From: Lindgomyces ingoldianus
Taxonomy: Eukaryota > Ascomycota > Dothideomycetes > Pleosporales > Lindgomycetaceae
DNA: 64,000 bases
Direction of reading: 5' to 3'
Assembly (NCBI RefSeq): GCF_010093535.1
Contig: NW_022985169.1
Location: 1,434,144-1,498,143 of the forward strand
In this document: positions 23,350 to 34,936 of the stretch, piece by piece
Position numbering within the stretch: position 1 is the stretch's first letter
Layout: every line of letters begins with the position of its first letter
The notes under the pieces: model-generated
The model's database searches: none
What the model saw: only the letters and a program-made list of their open reading frames with translations
Told to the model about the DNA's origin: nothing
Position numbers and translations under genes: made by a program

Positions 23350-26300
23350 TTATATTAGAAAACTTACTTTTACTAGTAACAGCTTTATTATAATATTACA
23401 TTAATTATTTATTTAACTACGTCTAAGTTCTAAGAAGTGTTTAATTTAGTTTAAGTTACTATTTTTACACACTATTACATTAAATTATTTAGTTAGTATA
23501 GATAAGATCCTAAAAACTTTTTATTAACTAAAGCCTTTAGGTTTAGAACTTCTTATCCCCTATAATTAAAATTACCTTTAGAAAAGTTATAAAAAGTGCG
23601 CTAAAGTAAAAACTTAGAAACTACTAATAACTTATTAGAATTAGAGATAACTACTAATACCTAACTCTTAACTACTATTAGATTCTATTATAAAGACTAT
23701 AACTTATTCTAGCTATAGCTAAGGCAAGATGCTTACTTTTAAAACTAAACTACTACTAACCTTAACAGCTAAACCCTTTTTTATAGGACCTAAAGCTAAA
23801 AACTTACTAGATTTAGAGTTAAACTCTAGTAGTATAGCTTTTAAAGACTAAGTTGCTTAATTAAAAGCATAAATTAAATAGCTAACTAGATTAAAAACTA
23901 TTAGTTCTAATTATTTTTTACTAACTACTAAATTACTTTTAATAATGCCTTAAATTACTTCTGCTACTCTAATAGTAAGAGACTTTTTAGGCACTTTTAA
24001 GCTTTTTTAAAGCTACTTTACTAAATATATGCCTAAGATTAAGAACCTTACAGATAGTAAAGAACTTATATTTAAATAATAGTAAGCCTCTATTATAGAT
24101 AGACTTAATATTAATGCAGATTACTATTAGAGTAAGCGCGCACACATAGCGTTAGTATGGGGACACACTGCTAGTATTACAAAGGAATACCTAGAGCCTA
24201 GATACCTAGCTAAATTAGACAACTTTTAGTTTAGAAACATAAAAAAAATAATTAAGCTTTTATAAATATACTTTATTACTAGTAATAAAAAGATAAAGGC
24301 GCAACAGGCGTTTTAGACTCTAAAAATAAGTAAAAAAGAAGTGTTTTTTACTTTTAAAGCTTACTTTATTAGTGCTGCTGTTAAAGAGTTTATATTAAAG
24401 TTAAAATAGTTTTTTTACTTATAAAAAAAAATACTGCCTAGTCTAAAAGTACTAAACTTAGGTTTTAAGCACACTTAGAAAGGCTTCTTTAAGACTATAG
24501 TAGCCTACTTAATAGCTTACAACATAGAAAGAAGAAATACCTCTGCTATTTTAAAGTAAACTGTTAATCTTACCTAATAGTCTACTGTTAGACCTAGTAC
24601 AGATTAGTCTTAGAAAGTTTCTAGTAATACATCTAAGGCAGTATACTATTCTAGTGCACTCTAACCTGCACCTCTGTTAGTACTCTAGTTTACCTTAGTT
24701 ACCTATAGACAATCTAGCTAGACACCTGCTCTAGAAAGACAGACAACTTCTAGCAACTGTTATAATTATAGAAAACTAAAACATTTTACTAGCAACTGCC
24801 CTATCTCTAGAGTATAAAAAATAAAGGTAGAGTAGTAAGATTTTAAAAAAGAATTTATAAACATAAATAATTTTAATCTAGATGCTTTCTAGATAAAAAA
24901 TAGTAACACTTAAAAAAACTTTTTATTTTAGGCTTAAGTAAGTATAATTTATTAAATATTAATCTATTACACTTATTTAAAGGAAAATACTTTTAAGTTT
25001 TTACTATTTTATATTTAAAAAGCATTAAAGTCTATTTAAATTTTTTAGTTAATACTAGCGCTTATAGTTTTTTATTTATTAACTTACTAACTACTAAGTT
25101 ATTATTCTAATGCTTTTATATCTCTATCTAACACTTACTATTTAAAGTTATAGTTAAGGGCTTTTAAGATTAGATCTAAGTCCCTATCTACTAGTATATC
25201 TGCCTGTATATGTAAATTAATAGAAGAAGCATCTAAAACTGCCTTTTTATTATTATAGACCTTAGCTTCTAAGATTATATTATTAGCATTAAATAGTTAT
25301 GTTGTTTTAAACTCTATCTAGATATAAAAAGAAATTAGATTATATAGCCTAGTAAATATCTACCTACTTATAAACCTTTGCTGCCCTTACTTATGCAACT
25401 AACCTAGCTTACGCGTAATAAAAAAGTAGAGCTAGATATTAAACAACGCAACACACTATAAAAAAAGGACTAATTTTAGTAGTTATGCAGCCTAATAATC
25501 TACTGCATTAAGGGTTTGCTAAGGCTACTAAAATTATATAGATCTTCTATTATCTATAGTTTAAAGATACTTAAATTATTTTTCTGCCTATTTATTAAGA
25601 AGTTTAGAATAGGTCTAAAAAAGGTCTGTTTAGCTACTATTACTTTAATTTTAGTAAATGCTTTTTATTTTAACATAAAAAGAAAAAAGAATAAGTTCTT
25701 TTTAACTTTTATTTATAAAATTAAGTAGTTAATTAAAGATAAGTAAGCCTTATAGTTAAACACTAAACATAAAACTAAAGTATTAGTAAACCTTTAATTA
25801 CCCTTTAAATACTATTAGTACTAAGATGTATTTAGCTACACAGCAGCTTACTAGCTACTAGTACATTGTCTATATAACTACAAGATTGTCCTTACAGAGC
25901 CTCTCTCTAACAGTTACAGTCTGTTGTACAAACAGAACCTTAAGAAGCTAGAGGTAATAAAGAAATATGTTATAAATAATCTAAAATATAGCTTTATTAA
26001 GTAAAGTTAGAGCCCTTTTATATCTTTTATTTTTTATGTATAAAAACTAAATAGCAACTTAAATATCTACATTAATTACTGTAAACTTAACACTTTTACC
26101 TGCAAGAATGTGTATCTAATACTGTGCATAGACAAACTCCTGTTAAGACCTACTAAGGCAGCAATCTTTACTAAGTTTAATATTTACGCAGCCTTTAATA
26201 AGATTAGAATAGATCTAAGCTCTAAAAAGTGTACTACTTTTTAAACATAATATAAAACTTATAAGTGTAAAGTCTTACTTTTTAGATTATGTAATAGTCT

Positions 26301-29068
26301 AGTAACTTACTAGCGCTATATAAATAATGTATTAATTAACTATCTAGATAATTTCTGTATTACTTATCTTAATAACATCTTTATTTACTTTAAAAATAAA
26401 GCAACTTATATCCTTTATATTAAAAAAGTCTTAGAAAAGCTTTAGTAAGCAAGATTATAAGTAGAGATTAAAAAAAGTAAATTTTATATTACTTAAATAA
26501 AGTATCTTAGCTATATACTTTTAAATAAAGGACTAGAGGTTAACTTAAAGAAAGTAGAGGTGCTACGCAACTAGTAGGCGCCTACTACTATAACAGGTGT
26601 AAAATTCTTTTTAGGCTTTACTAGATTTTATTAGCAATTTATTCTAAAATTCTTTTATATAGTAAAACTAATTATTACGCTTTAAAGCCTTACTACTTTT
26701 TTTATATAGACTTTAGAGTGTAATGTAGCTTTTAAAAAGCTAAAGTTTAAACTATTAAAAATACTTACCTTTTACTATTTTAACTTTATGTTGTAAACTA
26801 AAATTAAAACTAACACTTTTAATAGAGTAGTAGCAGAAGTTCTTTTTTAGAAATAAGTAGATAGAAATTAGTACCTTATATTATTTTATAGTAAGGTCCT
26901 ATCTAGTTTAGAGCTAAACTAGGAGATACACAACAAGGAGCTATTTATAATTATTATAGTGTTTAAATAATAAAGAGCTAAGCTTACATTTATAGCAACA
27001 AGCACTCTAGTATATACTAATTATTATTTATTAGAGTACTTTATAATAATAAAGGTGCTAAATGCTTATTAAGCCTATTAGGCTAAAAAGTTAGCTTAGT
27101 ATTACTTCTAAATTAAGTACACCCCTAGTAAAAATAACACTAAGGCAGACATTTTTAGTTATTATAAATAAGATATAGAAAATTTAAGAGCAGCTTAAAC
27201 TAATAATAAGTTAAGAGTCTTACTAAAACTGCACTAACTGCACCCCTAAATTAACTCTAAACTAGCCTAGTACTACATTGCTTAAACAATAACTTAAGCA
27301 GCTACACTAAACATTATAGAAAGACTAGACTAGGTTATATTTTTAAATTTTTTAAAATTAATTAACATATTACTCTAAAAAAATTAAGCTTTTTTTACAT
27401 AAAAGTAAGAACTCTTACTTTACTATTATTAAATAGGAAATAGACTACTCCTTTATGCTAACTGCTTATATGTGCTAGTAGACTTATTGCTGTGTACCTA
27501 ACTTATTTAAAAAGTCTACAACTAAGTATCCTTAGCACACTTAAGTGCTACTAAGACCTATTAGTTACTAGCCTAAAAGTACTACTAAAAGAGTATAGAG
27601 GCTACTTATAAATAATATGTATAGAATTACCTCCCCTGTTATAAGGCTTATTTAAAATAAACTTAAACCCTAGGCTTTATCTACCCCTTACTAATTCCTG
27701 CTTAACTAATGCAGCACTTGTGCATTAACTTTAAGGAGTTCCTTAAAGACAAGTCTAGATATAATTAGATTATAGTTATAATTAATTACTTATTAAAACA
27801 AGCTATTTTTATCCCTTACTATAAAATAATTAACGCCTAAAGAATAGCTGCTTTATTTATTTAATAAGTGTACTATTTTAGCTACACACCTAAAACTATT
27901 ATTTTTAATTAAGGACCTTAGTTTATATCTAGTTTTTAGTCTAAATTCTATTAAATTTTAAGTGTAAAAGTTAAGCTCTTTACTGCCTATTATAAGAAAA
28001 TAGATAGCTAAATAGAGATTATAAATAAGTATATTAATTAAAAACTAAGGCCTTTTATATCTTTTTACTAAGATAACTAGAGTTTCTTACTGCCTTTAAT
28101 TAATTAGGCTTAGATAACCTTACTTTATGTAATAATTAAAATGTTTTTATATTAAGTCTTATATAGCTCTAAACTATGTTAAAGCTAGAACTAGAAACAT
28201 TTTATAGATCTTATTACAGCCATAGACAAGTTAAATTAGAAGGATGCCTTAGTATTAGCAACCTACATGCACGCAGCCTAGGAGCTAGCAAAGACCTATA
28301 TAGAAAAGGCCTAGGATTAGATGTAAACTGTAGTTAACTGCTACTGCTAGCTAGTTAACTAGAAGGTTAGCAACATAGTCTACCTAAGCATAAAGAACCT
28401 AGCTGTCTAGAGACCTAGCTAAAAACTATTTAATTAATAAAAAAGTCCTTTTAAAGTACTTAAGTAAGTTAGTAACTTATACTGCCTAAAGCTACTTTTA
28501 GGGTTAAAGATACATAACATCTTTACACTAAATATGCTTTGTAAAGACTCTTAGGATCTACTTTTAAAACAAGAACCTTTAAAACCCCCTAGAATTACTA
28601 TTAATAAAGTAGAGAAGTAAGAAGTAAAGAAAATACTTGCTAGTAAGCTCTACTAAAAAACGCTTAAGTACTAGGTAAAATAAGTAGGACACAACCTTAA
28701 TCTAGTTTAGTATAAAGCTTTAAATTTTATAAGTTCTCCCTATAAACTAAAGGCCTTTTATAATAAGCATCTAAATTAGCTAAGACCTCTAAGGGCCTTA
28801 CATAAGTAAATTAAGGCTTTTAAAGCTAGTATAAAAGGCATAGATTACTTAGCAGACAATAAAGTATAAAAGTAAGGAGTAAATTTATAGTTATATATAA
28901 AGGTATTACAACTTTAAGGACACTGCTAGCAGTATAAAGGAATACTTAGCAAGGACACCTAGCTAAATTAGACTAGTTTTGTTTTAAGAATGTAGAGGAT
29001 ATAACAGCAATACTTTGTACTATAACTACTACTAATAGGGACTATTAGTCTACAGAGGGGGGGGGTAG

Positions 29069-29359
29069 TGTAACAATCCTCATGAATCGTTCCATCTTGG
29101 GTCGCTCGGATCCTATCTGAAGGGTCCCCGTATCGGCCCCGACCATGACTCGACCCAGTCCCCTGCAGTTACCCCTATTCCCGCATGTATTTAGTCGCAC
29201 CTTGCCCCTGTAGCTAGCTCGGTAGTTTTCTGATATCCTACGTACAAGGCCTATAGGTGTCATTGGTATTCCCAGGTCTCTGAGTCCCCACGCACTCCCA
29301 TATGCCTCTGAGTGGATTCATACCGCATTCGGACCCATTGTCTTGCCTGCGCCGTTACA
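29069..29359 (+). repeat. Family B LTR (3')
   Basis: 291 bp, TGTAACAATCC to GCCGTTACA, followed by the target duplication ACCCT. It is nearly free of RIP-type changes although the adjoining internal sequence is saturated with them. Confidence 0.88.
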
Positions 29360-31156
29360 ACCCTATTCTAGCGCAAAACAGCCCACTTTAGCCCTGTATA
29401 GAGTAATACAACATAAGATATTATTTAGAGTCTACTTTTACTACTTTCTTACATGTATATAAGTTATGCCTAGTCTAATTACACTACTTATATTACCTTT
29501 AACTTAGCTTACCTTCTTTAGCGCGCACTTATGTCTTTAGCTTCTTTCTATTACTACGCGCTTTAAACTCCTTTAGAGTAGTTAAATAAGCTTTATCCTT
29601 AACTATTAAAGTCTTTTTTGCCTAAATTTACTTCCTTTTATATAATCTATGTTATGTAGCAGCCTTATTTACTACTTAAAGCTTTATAATCTTTTTTTCC
29701 GCTAACACTAGCTTATGCGCAATAATTACTACCCCTTTTAAAACTTTTTTAAAAGCTTTTACTATAGACATTAGTAAGCTATTTATATGCCTTTAAATTT
29801 TTACTTTTATAAGCATTAATTATAACTTAAATTTAAGAGTATTACTTAAGGTTTATAACTACTAAAGCTTGTTATTAATAAGTAGTAGTAGTAATAAAGT
29901 ACATAACTAGATGTTAAAGGCTATTTTAACCTATTCTAGGTTAAATAAGACTAAACTAGCGCCTTAAAACTTTCTTTAGATATTACTAGAAGTAATTACT
30001 GCATTATAGGCGTGTATAAAGTATAGTAGAAACTTAAGTTTTATAATATAAGTAATCTAGTTATATATAAAAATTTTAGCTTAGCGCTTATACACTTTTT
30101 TTAAAAGGGTAAAACAACTTATATTAAGAGGCTATAAAAAGTGCAATAAGTGTAAAAGTGTATAAATAGTAATAGTTTTATTCTTTTTATAGTACTACTA
30201 GAAATTAAGTAAGTTATAGCTTTTATAGCTATTAATAATAAAAAGCTAATAAGCGCCTATAACCTTTTTTTATATGCTTATTAAAGTGCTTTAACTACTA
30301 CAGCTTAAGCTTATTTATTATCTAGCTGTTTTTAAAAACTGTAATAACCTAGTTCTAAAGTAGATTTTTTTTTATACTAAGTAAAAAAGTAATAGCAGCT
30401 CTTAAAGATAATAAAAAGTAGAATAGCCTACTTTATTATGTTAATGCTTTAGATAACTATTATCTACTTTCTATTACTTTACTATATTACCTTTAGCTAT
30501 TCTTATCTTTCTAAAGCTGTAATAACTGCTCTAGTTAATATCTAGCCTATTATAAAGCCTAACTTATTAAAGTTATATGTGTTTTTATTTTAGATACTAT
30601 ACTTAGCTTTTATATTAGCTACTAGGTAAAACTAGCCTTAGATAACTTTTAGATCTTTATAAAGTGCTTTTTTATAATTATACTTATAATTAAACTTTAT
30701 TATAAACTTAGAGCAGTGCTTAACTTATATACTAGGCTAGTTTAAGCTAACCTAGCCTAGATTGCGCTCTGCGCGTAAGGAATTAGCTATATTAGCTACA
30801 GCTATAAGCCTAAAGGGAAATCTGCGTGTAATAAGCTTAAGTATATACTTAATAACTACTTTCTTTTTAAGCTTAGTTAGATTTCTTAATTTAGGCTAGC
30901 ATTTTACTTATAAAGGCTATCTAGCGCGTTAATTACTTAGTGTTATATAAGAGATATTATAGATAGCTATAGTGTGTTATAAAAAAAGTTTTAAGTCTTA
31001 TTTAAAAGCTTAAAAAGTAAGCTGTATCTAACGTCCTTTAAAAGATTTAATCTAGTGTTGTTGTTAAAGCATTATGTAGATAGGTAGAGTGTAGTAGAGG
31101 CTTAGCAAAAGTGGCCAGCTAACCTGTGTAGCCGGCCAACCTGTTAGGTACGTTAG

Positions 31157-31203
31157 TGTAACAATTTACATAAATTGTTCTATTTAAAGTTACCTAACAA
31201 ACT
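31157..31203 (+). repeat. 5' fragment of a family B-related LTR (variant B2)
   Basis: About 47 bp matching, with RIP-type changes, the start of the LTR fragment read on the minus strand from 34511. The match stops near CAAACTG and unrelated sequence follows. It directly abuts the TA at the end of Y copy 1. Confidence 0.5.
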
Positions 31204-32748
31204 GTTATAATATCTCACTGCGACTTCTCTATTTCTAGAGGTCTTCTGTCGTTAACGGAGGGTCTTAAGGAATAGAGACGGTATAGAGAGGAAGAGAGAG
31301 TAGGATGATACTTCTCTAACGTATAACAGGGTGCAAAAGAGTGTACAGTTCTTTGTACAATCTAGTTAGAAGTCTAATAAGAGAGGAGGATAACAAAGAG
31401 TAGAAGAAAGTAGAGGTATAATAAGATAACTAGGTAGCTTTAGTTCTCTTACAAATAAAAAAAGATCTTCTATACACTTTATATTAAAAAGAATATTAGA
31501 TATATTGCTATACCTAAGGCTGTGCTTTAAAGATAAGAATAACTACAACCTTCTAATAGTAGAAGTATAACGAGGTAGGCACAGTCAACCACATGGCCTT
31601 CTCTCGCTTATAGAGGTTTAGGCTAGACTAGAGACAACCGCTAGTTCTAGTGCTAGCTCTAGCATTATCTATATATATATTATACTATGCGAGAATACTT
31701 AGCTTAAGTATTCTCGTGCGTACTTTTTAGTACAGTGGGGAAAGTCGTATAGTATCGGCTTGGCAGGCGGGGCGCCTACCTCATTACAAGAAGAAGGGCG
31801 AGACTATATACCTGCTAGCGGCTGTTGTAGCCGCTGGTTTCTAGCTATGGCTGCTAGCGACTATAGTAGCAATTTGCTAAACCTAGCGGCCACACTATAT
31901 CTATTTAGGTTGTCACGTGACCTCTGTAGGCTGTGCTCTTACTAGCGTTAGTCTATTCTTTCTCTATAGAGTTAGAGTCTTAGCATGTTCCTCTAACCTA
32001 ACTAGTAGTTGTAACATCTACTTTCTTCTCTCTAAGCTTTAACCTAAAGTCTATAGTCTAGGTACACTTTCTATGCTACAATTTTAGAGTATAAATACCT
32101 ATGTCTTCTAAGTTTTATTATACGCTTTTATCTCTCTTGTTTTCTGCTAACTCTAATGCTAGTTAATCTAGCCTACTATTGCTATGCTTGTTGCGCTACT
32201 TGCCTATCTCTGTTTGTAAAAAAAAAAACACTATATATAGTTTATATTATAAGGCTAGCACTAGGTGCTTAGCATTAACCTCTTTCTTATCTTTTTGTAT
32301 CTACTGTAATTAAAGAACTACTATAGCTTTTTTATTCTAAACAAAAAGTAAAATTGCTTAAAAAGCAATAAAAAAGCTTTTATAAAAAAACTATATAAAG
32401 CTTACTTTCTTACCTAAATTATATTTTCTTAAAATTACATTAACTTTTTAAACAAATATTACACTACATATTTTATAAGTAATAGACAGGTAACTAAAAC
32501 TTTAAAAGCTTTTAAATAAAAAAACTTTTTAAAAAACTTTTCTAATAACTTTTTAAAGCTAGTCTATTCTTCTCTCTTAACTCTACTATTACTATACATG
32601 TAACTGTTAAGCTCTAGCTAGGCTTTTTTTCTACTTTACTTAAAACTTTTAATTATAGCTTTTAAAACTCTAAAAGGCTTTTTTAAAAGGCTTCTTAAGC
32701 TTCTAAGTGTTATATAGAAAAAAAATACTTTTTTTACTTTACTAGGTA
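31204..32748. other. Unclassified, partly GC-retaining repeat-like DNA
   Basis: Not explained by the named families. The segment 31204-32060 keeps CpG sites and includes a perfect 12-bp inverted repeat with a 3-nt loop at 31690-31716. TGTTATAA at 31193-31200 and a TGTAACA-like end near 32014 resemble LTR ends, but no duplicated flank or partner was found. A 61-residue frame at 31760-31945 has no recognisable content. From 32060 on, the sequence is AT-rich without features. Confidence 0.4.
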
Positions 32749-34290
32749 ACATACACTACAGGCAAGTTGCTTACACGCCTAAGTTGTTTACTTTTGCTAA
32801 GACTCTACTAAACTACTTTTTTTTACACTAATGCATTCCTAACAACACTACTTAAACGCGCTAAAAGAACATTAAATACAGCTTATACTCTAGACTTTTA
32901 TATAAAATATAATACTTTTAAAGTAACATACTATAGCTGTATATAAGGTTTTTTAAAAATAATAACGTACACTATAAACAAGTTGCTTACACACCTAAGT
33001 TACTTACTTTTACTAAGACCCTACTAAACTACTCTTTTTATACTAATACAGTCTTAATAACACTACTTAGACATGCTAAAAAAAATGTTAGATATAGCTT
33101 ATATTTTAAGCTTTTAAATAAAATAAAACACTCTTAAAGCAACATGCTATAGCTATGTATAAGAGTTTTAAAAAATAATAAATAGCTAATACACTAAATA
33201 ACTTTTATAAGCTAATTCTATAGCTAACTTATAAAGGCTAAGTAATAATAAAAAGTAGGTAATTATTAAAACTATACTTAAGCGATATATGTAAGAATTT
33301 TTTTCTTAGATAGTATTTATAGCTAATATAGCTAATTCTTTACACACTAAGTATAATTTAGGCTATATTAGCATAAACTAGCCTAGTATGTTTATAAAGT
33401 GTTATTTAAAGCTTAAAGTAAAGTTTTATATGTAAGTATAGTTAATAAATATTTAGCTTATAATAAAGCTTATTTTACTAAAGTTATATATGTTATTATT
33501 TTAAATACTTTACTTAGCTTTAATATTCTTTATAAGGCTAAACTTACTTTAAATTACTTTAGAACTTTTATAAAAAGCTTTTTTATAGTTATACTATACT
33601 TAAATATTACTTTAAGCTTAAAATAACACTTTCTAAACATACTAGGCTAGTTTATGCTAACATACCCTAGATTATGCTTAGCGTGTAAAGAATTAGCTAT
33701 ATTAGCTATAAATGCTATTTAAGAGGAAAATCCTTATGTATATAGCTTTAGTATAGTTTTAATAATTACCTACTTTTTATTATTACCTAGCTTTTATAAG
33801 TTAGCTATAGAATTAGCTTATAAAAGTTATCTAGTGCTATAGTTATTTATTATTTTTTAAGAAACTTTATATATAGCTATAGCATGTTTCTTTAAAAAGT
33901 TTATATTTTATTTAAAAGCTTAAAGTATAAGCTGTATCTAACATTTTTTTAGCATGTCTAAGTAGTGTTGTTAGAAATGCATTAGTGTAAAAAAAGTAGT
34001 TTAGTAAGGTTTTAGCAAAAGTAAGTAACTTAGGTGTGTAAGCAACTTGCCTGTAAAGTATGTTATATTAGTTATTTATTATCTTTAAGAGACTTTATAC
34101 ATAGCTATAGCATGTTGCTTTAAGAGTGTTGCGTCTTATTTAAAAGCCTAGAGTATAAGCTATATCTAACATTTTTTAGCATATTTAAGTAGTGTTATTA
34201 AAAATGTATTAGTGTAAAAAGAGTATTTTAGTAGGGTCTTAGTAAAAGTAAGCAACTTAGGTGTGTAAGCAACTTGTCTGTAGTGTACGT
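32749..34290. mobile_element. Short X element carrying a second X element at its centre
   Basis: The outer ends, starting ACATACACTACAGGCAAG (32749) and ending GTAGTGTACGT (34290), are inverse of each other and flanked by TA. The outer arms (about 214 and 225 bp) stop where an inner X copy (32965-34063) begins and ends. Without the inner copy the outer one would be a roughly 440-bp near-palindrome, shorter than the 1,100-bp standard. RIP-type changes are frequent. Confidence 0.7.
32965..34063. mobile_element. TIR element X, inner copy
   Basis: 1,099 bp from ACGTACACTATAAAC to its inverse ending AAAGTATGT, flanked by TA on both sides (32963-32964, 34064-34065). Long inverted arms as in the copies at 45404 and 58572, but more RIP-mutated. 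No coding capacity. Confidence 0.75.
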
Positions 34291-34292
34291 TA

Positions 34293-34511
34293 TAGAGACT
34301 TAGAAACCTAAGAATTCTATTAATACTTATAGGCCTTATATAAGAGGATATTAGAAAACTACTAAGCTAGCTAGGAGAAGAGGTGCAACTAAATACTTAG
34401 AGGAATAGGGGTACAGCAGGGGCTAGGGCAGAGTCGGGGCAGATACAAGGAACCTTTGGATATCAGTTTGTCAAGTAAACTTGAATGGAACGATTCATGC
34501 AAATCGTTACA
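34293..34511 (-). repeat. LTR fragment of family B2 (minus strand)
   Basis: Read on the minus strand it begins TGTAACGATTTGCATGAATC at 34511 and follows the family B LTR plan (CCCCTATTCC, GTATTTAGTTGCACCT, AAGGCCTATA). It stops at the TA next to the X element. Little RIP at 34400-34511, more toward 34293. Confidence 0.65.
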
Positions 34512-34635
34512 AGGAGAAGGTAGATGTAGTATTAACATAGGATAGAACACAATACTACACCTTACAGGAGTAAATAGTGCTATTATAGACTAGAATAAGG
34601 TGTGGATTTGGTAGGGTCTTAGCGGAGTGGCTAGC
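34512..34635. mobile_element. Part of TIR element Z (left of copia insertion)
   Basis: The last 40 bp (GGTAGGGTCTTAGCGGAGTGG) resemble the sub-terminal part of X and Y. They continue across the copia element E at 41798-41814, where the sequence ends GTGAGGTACGT plus TA. So E is inserted a few bases from the right end of a third, Y-like TIR variant. No left end was found in the window. Confidence 0.5.
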
Positions 34636-34936
34636 TGTCAGATTTGCGCACCTACTGTCAAGACAGGAGGAACGCTTGACGAAAGCTGCTACATAGTACG
34701 AGCAATAAGCTTGAACAGTATGTTGCTGCAAATTGCAGCATTTTGCAGGCTAGTCGCGCATAGGGCAAGTGCGCGAGGGACTTAGATCAGCAAAACAAAA
34801 AGCTAAGCAACATAAGTAGAGCAGAAAAAGGATTAATAAATAAGAATAATTAATATAATTAATTAATTATTTTATATATTATATCTAAACCTATTATTTA
34901 TCTTAAGAAGCCTAGAAATAGTGCTTTAATCTAATA
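34636..34936 (+). repeat. Copia E LTR (5')
   Basis: 301 bp. The first half is intact; the last 120 bp are strongly RIP-mutated relative to the 3' LTR. It contains three units of the 10-bp TGCTGCAA-type repeat. Confidence 0.87.

Larger units (their letters stand above)
23059..29359 (+). mobile_element. Complete Ty3/gypsy chromovirus-like element, family B, RIP-inactivated
   Basis: 6,301 bp with two 291-bp LTRs and a perfect 5-bp target duplication ACCCT (23054-23058 and 29360-29364). Plus orientation is shown by a polypurine tract (ACAGAGGGGGGGGG) just before the right LTR. Degraded frames follow the order gag (about 24.0-24.9 kb), protease, RT (TYLNNIFIYFKN near 26360-26395, the YLDDIFIYSK box with Asp to Asn), integrase (about 27.4-28.2 kb), then a C-terminal chromodomain-like stretch near 28660-28730 (K-Y-stop-V-K-stop-V-G-H, Trp codons turned to TAG). 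Chromodomains guide such elements to heterochromatin. The interior is heavily RIP-mutated but the LTRs are not. Confidence 0.88.
23004..31153. mobile_element. TIR element Y (copy 1), split by gypsy element B
   Basis: Begins ACGTACCTAACGGGTTGGCC at 23004 after a TA and ends with the inverse, ending GTTAGGTACGT, at 31153 before a TA. Only 55 bp lie left of the gypsy insertion (23059-29359); the remainder runs from about 29360 to 31153. The element alone is about 1.84 kb, roughly 730 bp longer than the copy at 62797-63911; the extra segment is about 29690-30420. A doubled terminal motif (GGCCAGC...GGCCGGCC) is kept near 31108-31140. No transposase frame survives, so the class is uncertain. A TA target suggests the Tc1/mariner-type group, but this is inference. 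Confidence 0.7.

Noticed and set aside
25516..25728. 70-residue Lys/Phe-rich frame
   Set aside because: It lies within the degraded gypsy B interior and has RIP composition.
31760..31945. 61-residue frame with normal composition
   Set aside because: No domain, no upstream gene signals, and it lies in unclassified repeat-like DNA.
31193..32014. Possible solo LTR from TGTTATAA to GTAACA
   Set aside because: The flanks (CAAAC and TCTAC) do not form a target duplication and no second copy is in the window.
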